64,000 nt of DNA from assembly GCA_029204225.1 (NCBI GenBank), contig CM055113.1, positions 21,771,605 to 21,835,604 of the forward strand, in the 5' to 3' direction. Of this stretch, positions 1 to 15,427 are shown piece after piece (within the stretch, counting starts at the first letter, position 1; each line of letters begins with the position of its first letter). The translations under genes and the position numbers were made by a program. Origin of the DNA: Diphasiastrum complanatum (lineage: Eukaryota > Streptophyta > Lycopodiopsida > Lycopodiales > Lycopodiaceae). A model generated the notes under the pieces. It saw only the letters and a list, made by a program, of their open reading frames with translations. It was not told where the DNA came from and did not search any database.

Positions 1-26
1 CAGCAACGTTGATTGTTGCACGACAC

Positions 27-52
27 ATGATCAGTCAAGGGAGGAAAGGAGG

Positions 53-56
<4 letters not shown>
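27..56 (+). promoter_or_regulatory. short upstream ORF overlapping the receptor kinase start
   Basis: An ATG at 27 opens a nine-codon frame whose TGA stop (54-56) overlaps the ATG of the receptor kinase (53-55) in an ATGA arrangement. If the transcript starts upstream of 27, ribosomes would translate this uORF and have to reinitiate at once or scan past it. The transcription start lies outside or near the window edge, so whether the uORF is in the mRNA is unknown. Confidence 0.35.
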
Positions 57-4039
<3,983 letters not shown>

Positions 4040-5428
4040 CTGGATGCTGTGGTAGTGACTAATATGAGGGTGGGCCGTAGTAAAGGTAGAGAAGCAGAAT
4101 TTTGTCACTCTGTGGTCGCATTCATCATTATCTTGAGATTTTTCTTTTACTGTCAATAGCAGCAGCACTACACAACCCAGCACCTGTTACGATTCAAGGC
4201 ACACTCAAGCTACGAAGAATACTGGAGAATGCTGACAAGTAAGAAGACAAGAATTACTTGGACAAAATCATGTCCATACAGATGTGTAAAATAGCTGCTG
4301 ATTTTATGCTCTTGAACATTTCTATTTCACAGGTTTATAGAGACACCAATGCCCAAATGGTTTGATACAGAAGAATGTTTCTCATTACGTTCGATTCAAG
4401 ACTAGGATACATGCTATATTCACAACTTGGTGATATCTCAAATCTATTTTAAGAAACACAAGTTTGAGCTTTTTTTTCCGACACGACAGCAGAGCCGATT
4501 TGGATCTATAAATAAAAAGTAGAGTGTTTCTCGCATGAAAAGGAAAATCGGTTGGCGATCATTCTGAAAAAGCTGTCGACACAAAAAATTACTATGGTTG
4601 ATATATAATGCATCTGTTGTGTTTGCAGATCTAATTGATGTTATCAAGCAAACAGATGATGCTTTTGTGATTACGATGCAAACAAACTAGCCAGAATAAT
4701 TTGGGGGAAGCTGGATGTAGATTCATTATGCAGTATAGACAGTTTGCAATCAGAATTTGTTAGATAAACCTCTTATTTGCTTACAATTGGAAATGGAGTT
4801 TGACCCAACAGCTAGTCCTTGTGCATTTACACAACACTGAAGATACCAAAAGCTATGACAACTAAGGGAGGTCAATCAGATAGTCTGCTTAAATGAATGT
4901 TGCAGGCAATGAACTGCTGAAATTAGCCTGCCTGAAATTAGATAGCTCAGCTGATAAGATGCATATATATACTTAATCCTGTTGCATGGGAAATGAGAGC
5001 TTCTTATGAATGACATGGTTAAAAAACACATCATCTCCAAGACTGCTTTAAAATGATGAAGCATAAGAACTTCAATTGTCTTTTTATTTTATATAAGATT
5101 GCAGCTTTGGCCAATTAGCACCTGGAGATCTTGGAAAACTTTGCACTCTTGATCTTCTGGGCATTGAGCATTTGCCTATAGCAAACCTGATTTGGGTTAT
5201 CGAAAGTGTAACATAACATGAACTATCGACAACATGAAACTAAGAAGACAAGATCAAAGGACTGATGAAACCCTTGGATTGGATGCACTTACTAGTTCAT
5301 CATATAGACCAAGCCAAAAACATGATGCCTTTTATTTAGCTATTTTCGGAAACATTATAATCAAAGCAATTTGTTTGAGAAAAAATGTCCACCCTTAACC
5401 CTATTGGGAGCTTTTATGATGAAAAAGT

Positions 5429-5433
<5 letters not shown>
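4040..5433. other. 3' flank of the receptor kinase, no further gene seen
   Basis: After the TAA at 4037-4039 there are about 1.4 kb with stops in all frames. An AATAAA hexamer inside ATAAATAAAAAG near 4508 is a possible polyadenylation signal, about 470 bp after the stop. I recognise no coding domain, RNA gene or transposon signature here. Confidence 0.5.

Positions 5434-5515
<82 letters not shown>
5434..5515. repeat. (TC)n microsatellite, about 41 units
   Basis: Pure CT/TC dinucleotides from 5434 to 5515. It is the strand complement of the GA tract at 525-640, so the two tracts lie in inverted orientation about 4.8 kb apart, flanking the kinase exon. Confidence 0.97.
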
Positions 5516-5518
<3 letters not shown>

Positions 5519-7329
5519 TTTTTGTTTATGGCATGTTTCTTTTTTTCATGAAACTTTGGCAACACTTCTTTGGGGTCCCTTCAATATCTAAAAGACTTAA
5601 TGATCTCAAGCCATAATGACTCTTTTCCACAAATGAATGCACTTCATAAATACAAGGACTCACCTCAAAAGGACCTTTTACAAATTCAAAACTATCAGCT
5701 TCTAGCTTCTGATGTCAAGTTAATGATATATGATGATGTGCCAAAAGATAGCTTCGAAGATAAGAATAGTCAACCCTTTGAGAGGTGGGTGTAAAATGCA
5801 ACCAATTCCATTATTTATTTTACAATTTTTTCATTTCAATAAGCCTATAGGTAACCATAGCAACATGTACAAAACGATGCCTATAAGGAGTTTGTGTACA
5901 AATGATCTTTATAAACCACTTACAATTCTCAATTCTTACGTGCTAAAAAGTATTGCCCAAGTAGCATTAGGGACTTTTATTGTCCCCCTTTGGTCATATC
6001 TTACCAACTACCAAGAATCTAAGACATTATCTTTATACATAATCATACATGAAATTTCGAAGTCAAAAGTATGATCCATGACTTTAAGCCAATGATAAGC
6101 AACTTATCCTAGTATCATAAAAAAAACACATTTATTAAGTAAAGTACAATATACTCACATGTGGAGTACCACCATGTATGGAAAAATGTTTCTCATTATT
6201 GTCTAGTGCTTATATACTTTTATGAGCGTTGTAACATGTCCATCCAAAAACATTACAATTAGGAGCTATTTATGGGTAGATATGACCATTCAAAGTTGAC
6301 TATGTCAATCTTGAGAAGAGATGTCATGACTATATTGGGGATACTTATTATACTTTCACATTGTCTTAACTTTGTAAGTTGGTGCTTTCTTATCCATGTA
6401 CAAAATTCTAAGGTGGTGTATATTATGACATCTTATTGGTTTCATAATGACAAGGCTTATCAAGGCTGCCAGCCTCATGGCATCCTAGGCCCATACAGAC
6501 TTATTCTATTGTCAATTGTTTTAACTATTTATTAAGTTGTTCCTTTCTTATCCATGTCTGATATTCTAAGGTGTATATCATGCCATCTTAATAGGGCTTA
6601 TCAAGGTTGCCCACCTCTTGGCAAGGCTTGTGATGCTGCAATACCTTGAGGGGTGATCAATCTCTTGATGGATCACTATTTCTCATGGTCATAAGACCAT
6701 TCTTGTGTCACTAGGACCATTCTTCTTCAGAATCTCATTCTTAAATTCTTATTTTTAAATGTCATCTGATCATCTTAAGTACTCTTTGAGTATCTACAAA
6801 TAATAAATCATTGTTAGTCTTTTTACCCATCATTTTTAGGCACATTATTTTTTCTCAATCAATCCTTGGACAACAAAAAATTCTTAAAAATCATAGGTCT
6901 GTTCTATTTCACTTTCGCTATGACACTCTAAATCAATCTAATTCGTGCATGTCTATGGAATCGACTAATTCAATCCAAGTGCCTTCGAAGCTCAGATCAA
7001 GTAGAGCTATCTTTGATTAATCGAAGCAAAGCTTGAATCCAATAGATGTATTTTCATGCACCAATGATTATCGGCCAACCTCGAGACTTCTTCCAAATCT
7101 TGGCATTCATGGCACATTATAGCATAAAAAGGCCCAATGTTGGACTTATATACGTAGAATGTCAATTGGTTACTTGTTTCCAATACTTCCAATGCTCTAC
7201 TCTTATTATGTGGTGAATGGACTTACTTTGGGAGCCTCTTGACATTATTTAGAATATTCTATGTCGTTCCCAAAATTGAGTAACATTTTTTTATTTTTAG
7301 TAGATAGATTGTAGAACTGCTCCCTGATT
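5516..7329. other. no gene recognised; one degenerate local duplication
   Basis: AT-rich DNA with only short open frames and no recognisable protein. An approximate duplication is visible: 6361-6484 resembles 6516-6627, sharing TTTCTTATCCATGT, ATTCTAAGGTG and GGCTTATCAAGG in the same order with small indels. This looks like old non-coding sequence or a decayed repeat. Confidence 0.4.
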
Positions 7330-7579
7330 CAGAACATTGATCTAAACCGAGCTAGGATTGGTTGCATGGCTTGTTTATGCATGTAGCTGGGTAACGAATC
7401 TGTCTCTCCCCACTGACAGGCTGGGGAATACTCATTGTAATATGAGAATACGCTTCTGCTTGGAAACCATTCTAATAAGAAGACCAATCCGTAAGAACCA
7501 TAACCTACAGAAGTAACAAAGAAGAAAGAACGGTAAAGAAAGAAAACCATGTTCACATATTCAGTGGAATCTGTGAACA
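7330..7579 (+). repeat. probable 3' end of a gypsy 5' LTR
   Basis: The boundary is inferred from what follows: sequence ending CTGTGAACA at 7579 is followed directly by TTTGGCGCCATTCC, which resembles the primer-binding site used by many plant Ty3/gypsy elements. The left end of the LTR is not resolved, and no second copy is present in the window. Confidence 0.4.
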
Positions 7580-7654
7580 TTTGGCGCCATTCCACAGCTA
7601 CATAGACACTCAACCAAGCCACACCATTCCAATTTGTTTGGCAAAACCATCACT

Positions 7655-8293
7655 CTGAGGTCTCCCACGCTCATCGATCTGATCTCGATCGAACCTTTCA
7701 CAGACCTTCTGTCACAACTCAACCGATGCTCTCTGTTAAATCTCAACCAAAGGCTTCCTGTTAAATCTCAACTGGAGCCCTACGTCCTGATCTCGACCAA
7801 AGCATTCTGTTTAAATCTCGACCGAAGTCTTCTTGTTAAATCTCAACCGGAGCCTTACGTCCTGATCTCGACCGAAGCATTCTATTTAAATCTCGACCGA
7901 AGGCTTCCTGTTAAATCTCAACCAGAGCCTTATGTCCTGATCTCGACCGAAGCATTTTGGTTAAATCTCGACCGAAGGCTTCCTATTAGATCTCAACCGA
8001 AGCCTTACGTCCTGATCTTGACCGAAGCATTCTGTTTAAATCTCGACCGAAGGCTTTCTGTTAAATCTCAACCGGAGCCGAAGCGCTCCTTCAGATCTAA
8101 ACTGAAGCAATTGCTCAAATCTCAACCGGAGCCCATCACTCCCATCTCAACTGAAGCACTTGCTTAAAACTCAACCGGAGCTGAAGCGCTCCTTCAGATC
8201 TAAACCAAAGCATTTGTTCAAATCTCAACCGAAGCCCATCACTCCCATCTCAATCGAAGCACTTGCTTAAAACTCAACCGGAGCCGAAGCGCT
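7655..8293 (+). repeat. minisatellite of 25-bp monomers, left part
   Basis: The monomers are about 25 bp, begin with GC and end CTCAACCGGA or CTCGACCGAA. Between 7740 and 8060 three monomers form a 75-bp higher-order unit: GCATT starts fall at 7802, 7877, 7952 and 8027, exactly 75 bp apart. From about 8060 a second unit of about 103 bp with four monomer variants takes over. The plus strand is poor in G. The array stops at 8293, where a copia element is inserted, and resumes at 13852. Confidence 0.92.
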
Positions 8294-8556
8294 TGTTAGA
8301 AATCAATGATAAACTTCATTGTTTTCGTTTACGAGGTACATTAATGTTGACAGCTGTAACCAGCTGTCATTAGTCATAGGCTAGTCTATTAGTCTACTCA
8401 TAGGTTTTCTTTCTCTATCAGGGGTTCGAGGTTTATCTGTACATTTTACATTCTGTATGAGTTAGTGTGATAGAGTGACAGTGCATGTTTTTCTTCCGCC
8501 TTCTTGTGGTGATTGCTTATGGTGAATGCTTGATGTTGCATATCTAATTCTTGACA
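8294..8556 (+). repeat. 5' LTR of copia A
   Basis: Starts TGTTAGAAATCAATG and ends AATTCTTGACA directly before the PBS. It matches the 3' LTR over its full length. Confidence 0.95.
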
Positions 8557-8571
8557 TGGTATCAGAGCAGC
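8557..8571 (+). other. primer-binding site of copia A
   Basis: TGGTATCAGAGCAGC adjoins the LTR end. TGGTATCAGAGC is the standard plant copia site complementary to the 3' end of initiator Met-tRNA. Confidence 0.9.
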
Positions 8572-8742
8572 AATAGTCTTGCGTGCCTGATCAGTGGATA
8601 CAGCTTGTCACAGGCTTCGCAACGAAGTGAGAAAGTCCTTCACAGGAGGTGAAAGCTTGGAGAGATAAAAATGGCTAGAAGAAATCCTTATTTGGTGTAT
8701 TTTGCAGGTTTGGAGCTCAGAATCATCAGTGGAGAATGAAGA

Positions 8743-8943
8743 CACAGTCCCAGAGGCATCAGAAAAGCCAAGGCAGCATCAAACAAGTTGAAAATCTACT
8801 GAGTGGGGAGATTTTTACAATACTTCCTAGTAGTTGTGAAAAGCACAGTCCCAGAGGCATCCAAAAGGCCAAGGCAGCATCAGACAGATTGAAAATCTGC
8901 TGAGTGGGGGCTATATTCTTACAATATGTCCTAGTGTTGTGGA
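8743..8943 (+). repeat. two tandem 101-bp units in the copia A leader
   Basis: CACAGTCCCAGAGGCATC occurs at 8743 and again at 8844. Each is followed by the same order of words (AAGGCAGCATCA, TTGAAAATCT, CTGAGTGGGG, TCCTAGT), with about a dozen differences between the copies. The units lie between PBS and gag. Confidence 0.8.
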
Positions 8944-9210
8944 AAGTGCTATTTGTGTGAGAGGTTTGCCAAGAAATCTCTCATTTGTCTGTTTGGAATA
9001 CCACAAATCACACTAGATAGTGTCTAGTACTGTCATTCAGAGTTAGGAAGCTTCATACTTTTCACATTACTGATCTCTGGTTTTTGAACGATCACACATT
9101 TCGAAATCTTTGCAAAGAGGAGGCGGCGTAGCCACCGCACTGAAGTGGGAAATCTAGAATATTCCCTCTGAAAGACCTTATATTCTCTCTACTTTTCATC
9201 TTGTCCGTAC

Positions 9211-9452
9211 CAATATCGGATCGACGTGCCAGAGGTAAAGAAAACCAAGAGCAGTCATACATCCGCGCATCATACTGATATCACATATCAGTACCAATAT
9301 TGGAGCGACGCGCCAGAGGTAAAGAAAATCCAGAGCAGTCGTCCATCCGCGCGTCATACCGATATCGCATATCTGTACCAATATCAAATCCACGCGCGCG
9401 AGCTAAAGAGAATCCTGAGTAGTCGTGCACCCGTGCGTCGTACCGATATCAG
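9211..9452 (+). repeat. three tandem 85-bp units, each an imperfect inverted repeat
   Basis: Each unit begins near ATATCGGATCGACG and ends near GCGCGTCGTACCGATATC, so its ends can pair (about 15 of 17 bases) around a loop of about 35 bp containing AGGTAAAGA and GAGCAGTCGT. Left arms start near 9212, 9297 and 9380. A similar inverted-repeat pair occurs far away at 26619-26774. Confidence 0.8.
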
Positions 9453-9521
9453 GTTGTCCAACCAAAAATTTACAGTTCTATGGTGTGATAAATTTTGTGA
9501 GCCAGACTCATCTATCTAGTA

Positions 9522-12500
9522 ATGGCAACTCTAAGCGAGAGTGTCCTTAATGAGTCAAGCAAATTGGAAGGTGCCGGCAACTATGCAGTTTGAAAATTAA
9601 AACTGAAGAACATTTTGATGGAAAAGGACCTGTGGGAGATCGTGACAGGTGAAGAGACAAGGTCAGTGATTGAAGAAGATTAGCGGGCATTTGATAGGAG
9701 AAAACGGAAAGCCCAAAATGTCATCAACTTATCAATTAGAGATGCAATTATTTTCTATATTTCAGATTCAGAAGGACCAAAAGAAGCGTGTAATACATTG
9801 AAGGCATTGTTTGAAATGACGAATACATCTCGAATACTGTTTTTGAAGACGAAGTTGCATACATTGCGGATGGATGATGGTGCAACTATTGCCGATCACA
9901 TATTGAAGATCAAAGAGATCTGTGACCAATTAGCAGTAGTTAGAGAGTGAGTACAAGATCGTGAGATCGTGCAATTGACATTGAATAGTCTGAGTGAGTC
10001 ACATTAGGTATTTGTGATGAGTATAGCCACAAGAGAAAATCTTCCAACCTATGAAGAACTAGGTGGATTGCTTTTGCAAGAAGAGCAATGTCAAGAGAAC
10101 TTGAATCATCGTAATAGGAGCTATGATCAAGCTCTTGCAGTTAGAGGATGAGGTGGAAGATTTGGCCATGAAATTATCAATCAAGAGGAGGAAAATAAAG
10201 TCGGGGATCATTTCAACAATTTCATGAGCAAGTCAATGATAGTCTGAATCGAGACAATTGGAATCAAGGCCGAGGTCAAGGATGCAACTATTCAAGACAA
10301 ATAACCTGGCCACTGGGAGTGTGAATGCTTCAAGAAACAGAAGGAGATGGAACAAAGAAAAGACAAATGGCAAGCGGGAAATTAGGCTGATCAACATCAA
10401 TTTGATGACTATTATTATGAAGACAATTATACTAATCAACATCAATACGATGATGATCAATATGAAGATGATATTAGTGAGTATTCAAAATTGTTCATTA
10501 CAGCATTAATGACAAGTGATGAAGCCAAGGATACATGGTACATTGATAGTGGTGCATCCAAGCACATGACTTCAAGGAAAGAGTGGTTTTCAGATCTCAA
10601 GGAAATTGACAATGGTGATGAAGTTGGACAAGCTGATGGCAAATTGCTATCTGTTAAAGGAGTTGGAGTGGTACCAGTGAAGTTAGCTAGCGGGAAGATA
10701 AAGCAGATAAGCAATGTGCAATATGTACCTGGCTTAGCTAGCAATTTACTATCTGTTGGGACGATGGCTGATCAACAACTCAAGGTTGAGTTTTACATTG
10801 ACAAATGTCTTGTCAAAGACATCAAGAATCACTACAAAGTGATTGCTACAGGAGCTGGAGTCAATGGGAATCGACTCTACAAATTGAGTGTGAGATCTTT
10901 TACTCAAGCTATGGTAAGCATTGTTGATAGTCGAAGTGATCTTTGGTATCAAAGGTTTGGTCATATCAGTGCTCAAAGCTTGCAAATTCTTAAAAGAGGT
11001 AATGTGGTTGTTGGATTGCCTGATATCTCTTTTGAAGGAAAAATTTGTGAGGGTTGCATTTTGGGAAAACAACATAGAGAGAGATTTCCCAAAGATGGAG
11101 CAAGAAGAGCCAATGGCATTCTTGATCTTGTTCATAGTGATCTGTGTGGACCAATACAAACTAGGTCCATTAGTGGTTGTTACTATTTCATCACATTCAT
11201 TGATGACTATAGTAGACATATCTGGATTTATTTCATAAGCAAGAAATCTGATGCTTTTGCCAAGTTTAGAGAGTTCAAGGCACTAGTTGAAAAACAAACA
11301 GGTTGTTATATTAAGACCCTCAGATCAGGGGATCAAGAGACAAATTGCTAAACCCTATTCACCACAACAGAACGGAGTTGCAGAATGGAAAAACAAAACC
11401 ATTGTGGAGATGGCTAGGGCAATGCCTAAGAGCAAGGGTTTGCCAAATACTTTTTGGGCAGAAGCATGCAACACAACTACTCATATATGGAATCGGTGTC
11501 CTACGAAGTCCGTGGAGGGTAAGACACCTTACGAAGCTTTTACTGGAAAGAAACCTAATGTTTCTCATTTACAAGTATTTGGTTGTGATGCTTATGCTCA
11601 TGTACCTAATGAAAAACGAAAGAAGCTGGATGCAGAAGTTGTTAAGTGTATTTTCCTTGGATATGATGAAAGAGCCAAGGCATACAAGATTTATGACACA
11701 GATGCACAAAAGATCGTGATTTTCAGAGATGCTACTTTTGATGAGATGGGTCAAAATGACCAAATAAAATCAACAATTGATCCCTTTGATGATAAAGCTA
11801 AAGTGCAAGTGAAGGAAGAAGTTGGTGTCGATATGGAAGAGCCAATGGAAAAAGACAGGGTCAATAATGAGATTCCTAGGAGAGTGCCTAAGTGGTACTT
11901 GTCATTAACAAGTGATGCTAATAAGGGAGATACTCTCGAATCAAGTGAGCAGGGAGATCTTAGAAGATCAAGTAGAAATCGAAAACCTCCTGCAAGATTA
12001 AAGATGAATCTGGCCCTAATGGGTTCTGTGCTCAAGGCTCAAGAACCAAAAACTTTTGATAAAGCAAAGGAGCACAAGGAGTGGCGTGAAACTATGGAAA
12101 TAGAAATGGAAGCTATAACAAAAAATAGGACGTGGAACTTGGTTGAGCTACCTAATGGTAAGACGCCTATCACTTGCAAATGGATATACAAGATCAAATA
12201 TAGAACTGACGGGCAACTCAACAAGTACAAAGCATGGCTGGTTGCGAGAGGATTTGAGCAGTAGGAAGGTATTGATTTTGAGGAAACCTTCGCACCCGTA
12301 GCTAAGATGGTAACTATACGTTCTATCATTGCTATTTCTGTTTTCTATGGTTGGAAGATCCAGCAAATAGACGTTAAATCTGCTTTTCTTAATGGAGTGC
12401 TGGATGAAGAGGTGTACTTAGTACAACCTCAAGGATTTGTTGAGCCAGGGAGAGAGCATCTCATTTGTAAGCTTAACAAAGCCATTTATGGATTGAAGCA

Positions 12501-13594
12501 AGCACCACGGGCGTGGTACTCTTACATTGATGAACACTTCAAGCGAAGGGGAATGGTAAAGAGTGATGATGATCCTAATCTTTACATTCTAAGGCAAGAC
12601 TCAGATATAGTGTTCATTGTGTTGTATGTAGATGATTTGATTATTACAGGAAGTATCGAAAGCTTAATTGATGAAATAAAATCATATCTTTCCAATGCTT
12701 TTGACATGAGTGATCTAGGATTGATGCACTATTGTCTTGGCATTGAAGTATGGCAAAAGGAAGACATGGTCTTTCTTACACAAAGCAAATATGCATGAGA
12801 TTTGTTTTATAAGCTCAATATGTAGGATTGTAAGCCTTTGAGTACACCTATGGATGTCAACATGAAGCTTACTACATATGATGAATCTGAGAAAGTTGGA
12901 TGCTTATTTGTATAGACAGCTGGTGGGTAGTTTGATTTATTTGACACACACACGACCTGATATTTCTTATGTTGTTGGTGTTGTAAGTCAATTTATGCAA
13001 GATCCTAGTCAAGCACATTGGAAGTCTGCTAAACATATTCTCATATACATTTGAGGGACATTGAATTTTGGTTTGAAGTATGATCAGCATGAAGCGCCAA
13101 TGTTGGTAGGTTATATAGATGTCGATTGGGCAGGTAATATTGATGACAGAAGATCTACCAGTGGTCATACATTCAGTTATGGTACAGCTGCAATTTCATG
13201 GAGCAGCGGAAAGCAACCTACAGTAGCCTTATCATCGACGGAAGCTGAATATCGAACACTCAGCAATGCTACACAAGAAGCGGTATGGTTATGAAGATTG
13301 CTTGTGGATTTAGGTCAACCACAGGTGGATGCGACTACTATATCTTGCGATAATCAAAGTTGCATTCACCTTGCCAGAAATCCAGTTCTACATGCTCGAA
13401 CCAAGCACATCGAAATACACTACCATTTTGTTCGAGAGAAAATTCTTGATGGAGCCATTGATCTTGTTTTTTGTAAATTTGAAGATCAAATGGCAGATAT
13501 TTTTACTAAGTCATTAGGTAGATGTAAATTTGAGAGGTTTCATACTCTATTAGGAATAGAAGAATGTAATTTTATCATTGAGGGAGAGTGTTAG
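9522..13594 (+). pseudogene. copia A gag-pol, disrupted
   Basis: Gag starts at the ATG at 9522 and stays in one frame to beyond 10151 with five in-frame stops (9591, 9681, 9948, 10005, 10149). Protease is marked by YIDSGASKHMT near 10540; a GAG-pre-integrase zinc region (H...CEGC) and the integrase core start (HSDLCGP, FIDDYSRH) follow. About 45 nt are deleted and the frame shifts near 11325, removing the second catalytic Asp region of integrase. A second frame (11287-12264) gives the integrase C-terminus and the RT start, with a TAG at 12262. RT continues from 12307 with an intact LYVDDLIITG near 12625 and stops at 12796. RNase H is in pieces (13061-13594) with a TGA at 13292. It cannot make a functional polyprotein. 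Confidence 0.93.
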
Positions 13595-13851
13595 AAATCA
13601 ATGATAAACTTCATTGTTACTGTTTACAAGGTACATTAATGTTGACAGCTGTGACCAGCTGTCATTAGCCGTAGGCTAGTCTATTAGTCTACTCGTAGGT
13701 TTTCTCTCTCTATCAGGGGTTCAGGGTTTATCTGTACATTTTACATTCTGTATGAGTTAGTGTGATAGAGTGACAGTGTCTGTTCTTCTTTCGCCTTCTT
13801 GTGGTGATTGCTTATGGTGAATGCTTGATGTTGCATATCTAATTCTTGACA
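13589..13851 (+). repeat. 3' LTR of copia A
   Basis: 263 bp, preceded by the purine tract GAGGGAGAG and followed by the target duplication GCGCT at 13852-13856. Confidence 0.95.
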
Positions 13852-14430
13852 GCGCTCCTTCATATCTAAACTGAAGCATTTGCTCAAATCTCAACCGGAT
13901 CCCATCACTCCCATCTCAATTGAAGCACTTGCTTAAAACTCAACCGGAGCCAAAGCGCTTCTTCAGATCTTAACCGAAGCATTTGCTCAAATCTCAACCG
14001 GAGCCCATCACTCCCATGTCAACCGATTCACTTGCTTAAAACTCAGCCGAAGCCGAAGTGTTCCTTCATATCTAAACCAAAGCATTTGCTCAAATCTCAA
14101 CCAAAGCAAATCACTCACATCTCAGCCAAAGCACTTGCTTAAAACTCAACCGGAGCCAAAGCGCTCCTTCAGATCTAAACCGAAGCATTTGCTCAAATCT
14201 CAACCGGAGCAAATCACTCCCATCTCATCCAAAGCACTTGCTTAAAACTCAACCGGAGCCGAAGGCTTCTTGTTAAATCTCAGCTGACGCGCTCTTTCAA
14301 ATCTCAACCGGAGCCAAAGCGCTCTTTCAAATCTCAGCCGAAGCCCATCGCTTAAATCTTGACTGAAGAGATTCTCAATGGGTCCCATCTTGACTGAAGG
14401 GATTCCTCACAATCTCAACCGGACCAGATC
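13852..14430 (+). repeat. minisatellite, right part
   Basis: Continuation of the array cut at 8293. The higher-order unit of about 103 bp (monomers starting GCGCTCCTTCA, GCATTTGCTCAAATC, GCCCATCACTCCCATC, GCACTTGCTTAAAAC) repeats about four times to roughly 14270, then decays. Confidence 0.9.
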
Positions 14431-15427
14431 CACGCTAGACCACAAAACTTTCCAACGATGATCAAAACTGATGAGCACAAATACATCAGATCCACAGCTT
14501 GAATCGATGATCTATCTGACAATCCACACAAACCACAAGCTGCACCACGGTAAATGAAAGCAACTACACGAGCCTGCATTTGCATTGGGCCGTAACAACC
14601 ACATTACAGCCTTAGCAACTGCATTACAACCGTAGGGTCGACTCTTGCTCCGTAGTGACCACAAACACACCGTATTCAGCTGTCACTTCTGTGAACCGTC
14701 CCACTCGCATTAAACTACAACCAGCCTTGCAATCCCCAACAATAGCACTGAAGCTATCATAGTCACACACACCCAACTACATTCACCTTCATTCACAACA
14801 GGTCGTATCCAATCACAACCGACTATAAACAGACCGCAAATAGCTTGCAAATGCACCCCAACTGCCCCCACCCTTAAAGCGTAGTGATCCCCTTGAGCCG
14901 TAGCAATTGCCAACATCCGCAAACCGCATTCAACCGCACCTCATTTGCATCAGCCTTTACACCGTAGAGACCGCACTCATTGCAACCCACTGCAAACAAC
15001 CGCACCCCACTGAATTCCCCTTCAATCGCAACTGACCGCAATCAAGCAGACCACAACCCACTACCATCAATCCACATACTAACTACAGTCACCCTTCAAG
15101 TGCCACAAACTGCATTCTAACCGCCTTCGACCATAAACAATCGTACCCCATCTCCATTTGCACTTGAACCGCAACAGCAAGCATTCAACCTCAAATTGAC
15201 TGCACCCCGACTGCATTCGTAGCGCTCGCATTCCAACTGCACAATTGTAATCCATCATAGACCACATTCAACCGTTCCAACCGCATTCACCCGCAAACTG
15301 GTCACATTACAACCGCATCAACTGTGGAACCGTAGCAACCGCATTCCAAACAAAAATTCCAACGAGTTAAGTTACCAAAGAGTCCAAGAGGCCTATTTTC
15401 CACATTCTTAAGGTACTCTAGAGTGTT
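14431..15427 (+). other. gypsy 1 leader, AC-rich degenerate words
   Basis: Non-coding stretch with strong strand asymmetry (A and C on the plus strand) and irregular recurrence of words such as ACCGCATTC, AACCGCA and CCGTAG. It bridges the satellite and the gag start. No gene is seen. Confidence 0.6.

Larger units (their letters stand above)
8294..13851 (+). mobile_element. complete Ty1/copia element A, decayed, nested in the satellite
   Basis: A 5,558-bp element: two 263-bp LTRs (TG...CA), a PBS immediately after the 5' LTR (TGGTATCAGAGC at 8557, matching initiator Met-tRNA), a gag-pol frame in copia order (gag, protease, integrase, RT, RNase H) and a purine tract (GAGGGAGAG) just before the 3' LTR. 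A perfect target duplication GCGCT lies at 8289-8293 and 13852-13856. The LTRs differ at about 15 of 263 positions by my count (about 94% identical), so the insertion is old. The coding region has many stops and a deletion in integrase. Confidence 0.95.

Noticed and set aside
5371-5616. Open frames across the TC tract
   Set aside because: Same artefact: Ser-Leu repeats from a dinucleotide tract.
7634-8167. 177-residue open frame across the satellite
   Set aside because: The 75-bp unit is a multiple of three, so a frame stays open by chance; the translation is just the repeat.
8557-8571. tRNA gene at TGGTATCAGAGC sites (also 18140, 41639, 52017, 60459)
   Set aside because: Each is only a short match to a tRNA 3' end right after an LTR, so these are primer-binding sites; no cloverleaf.
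7655-14430. CRISPR-like regular repeats
   Set aside because: Monomers are contiguous, without unique spacers, in a plant-type sequence; this is a satellite.
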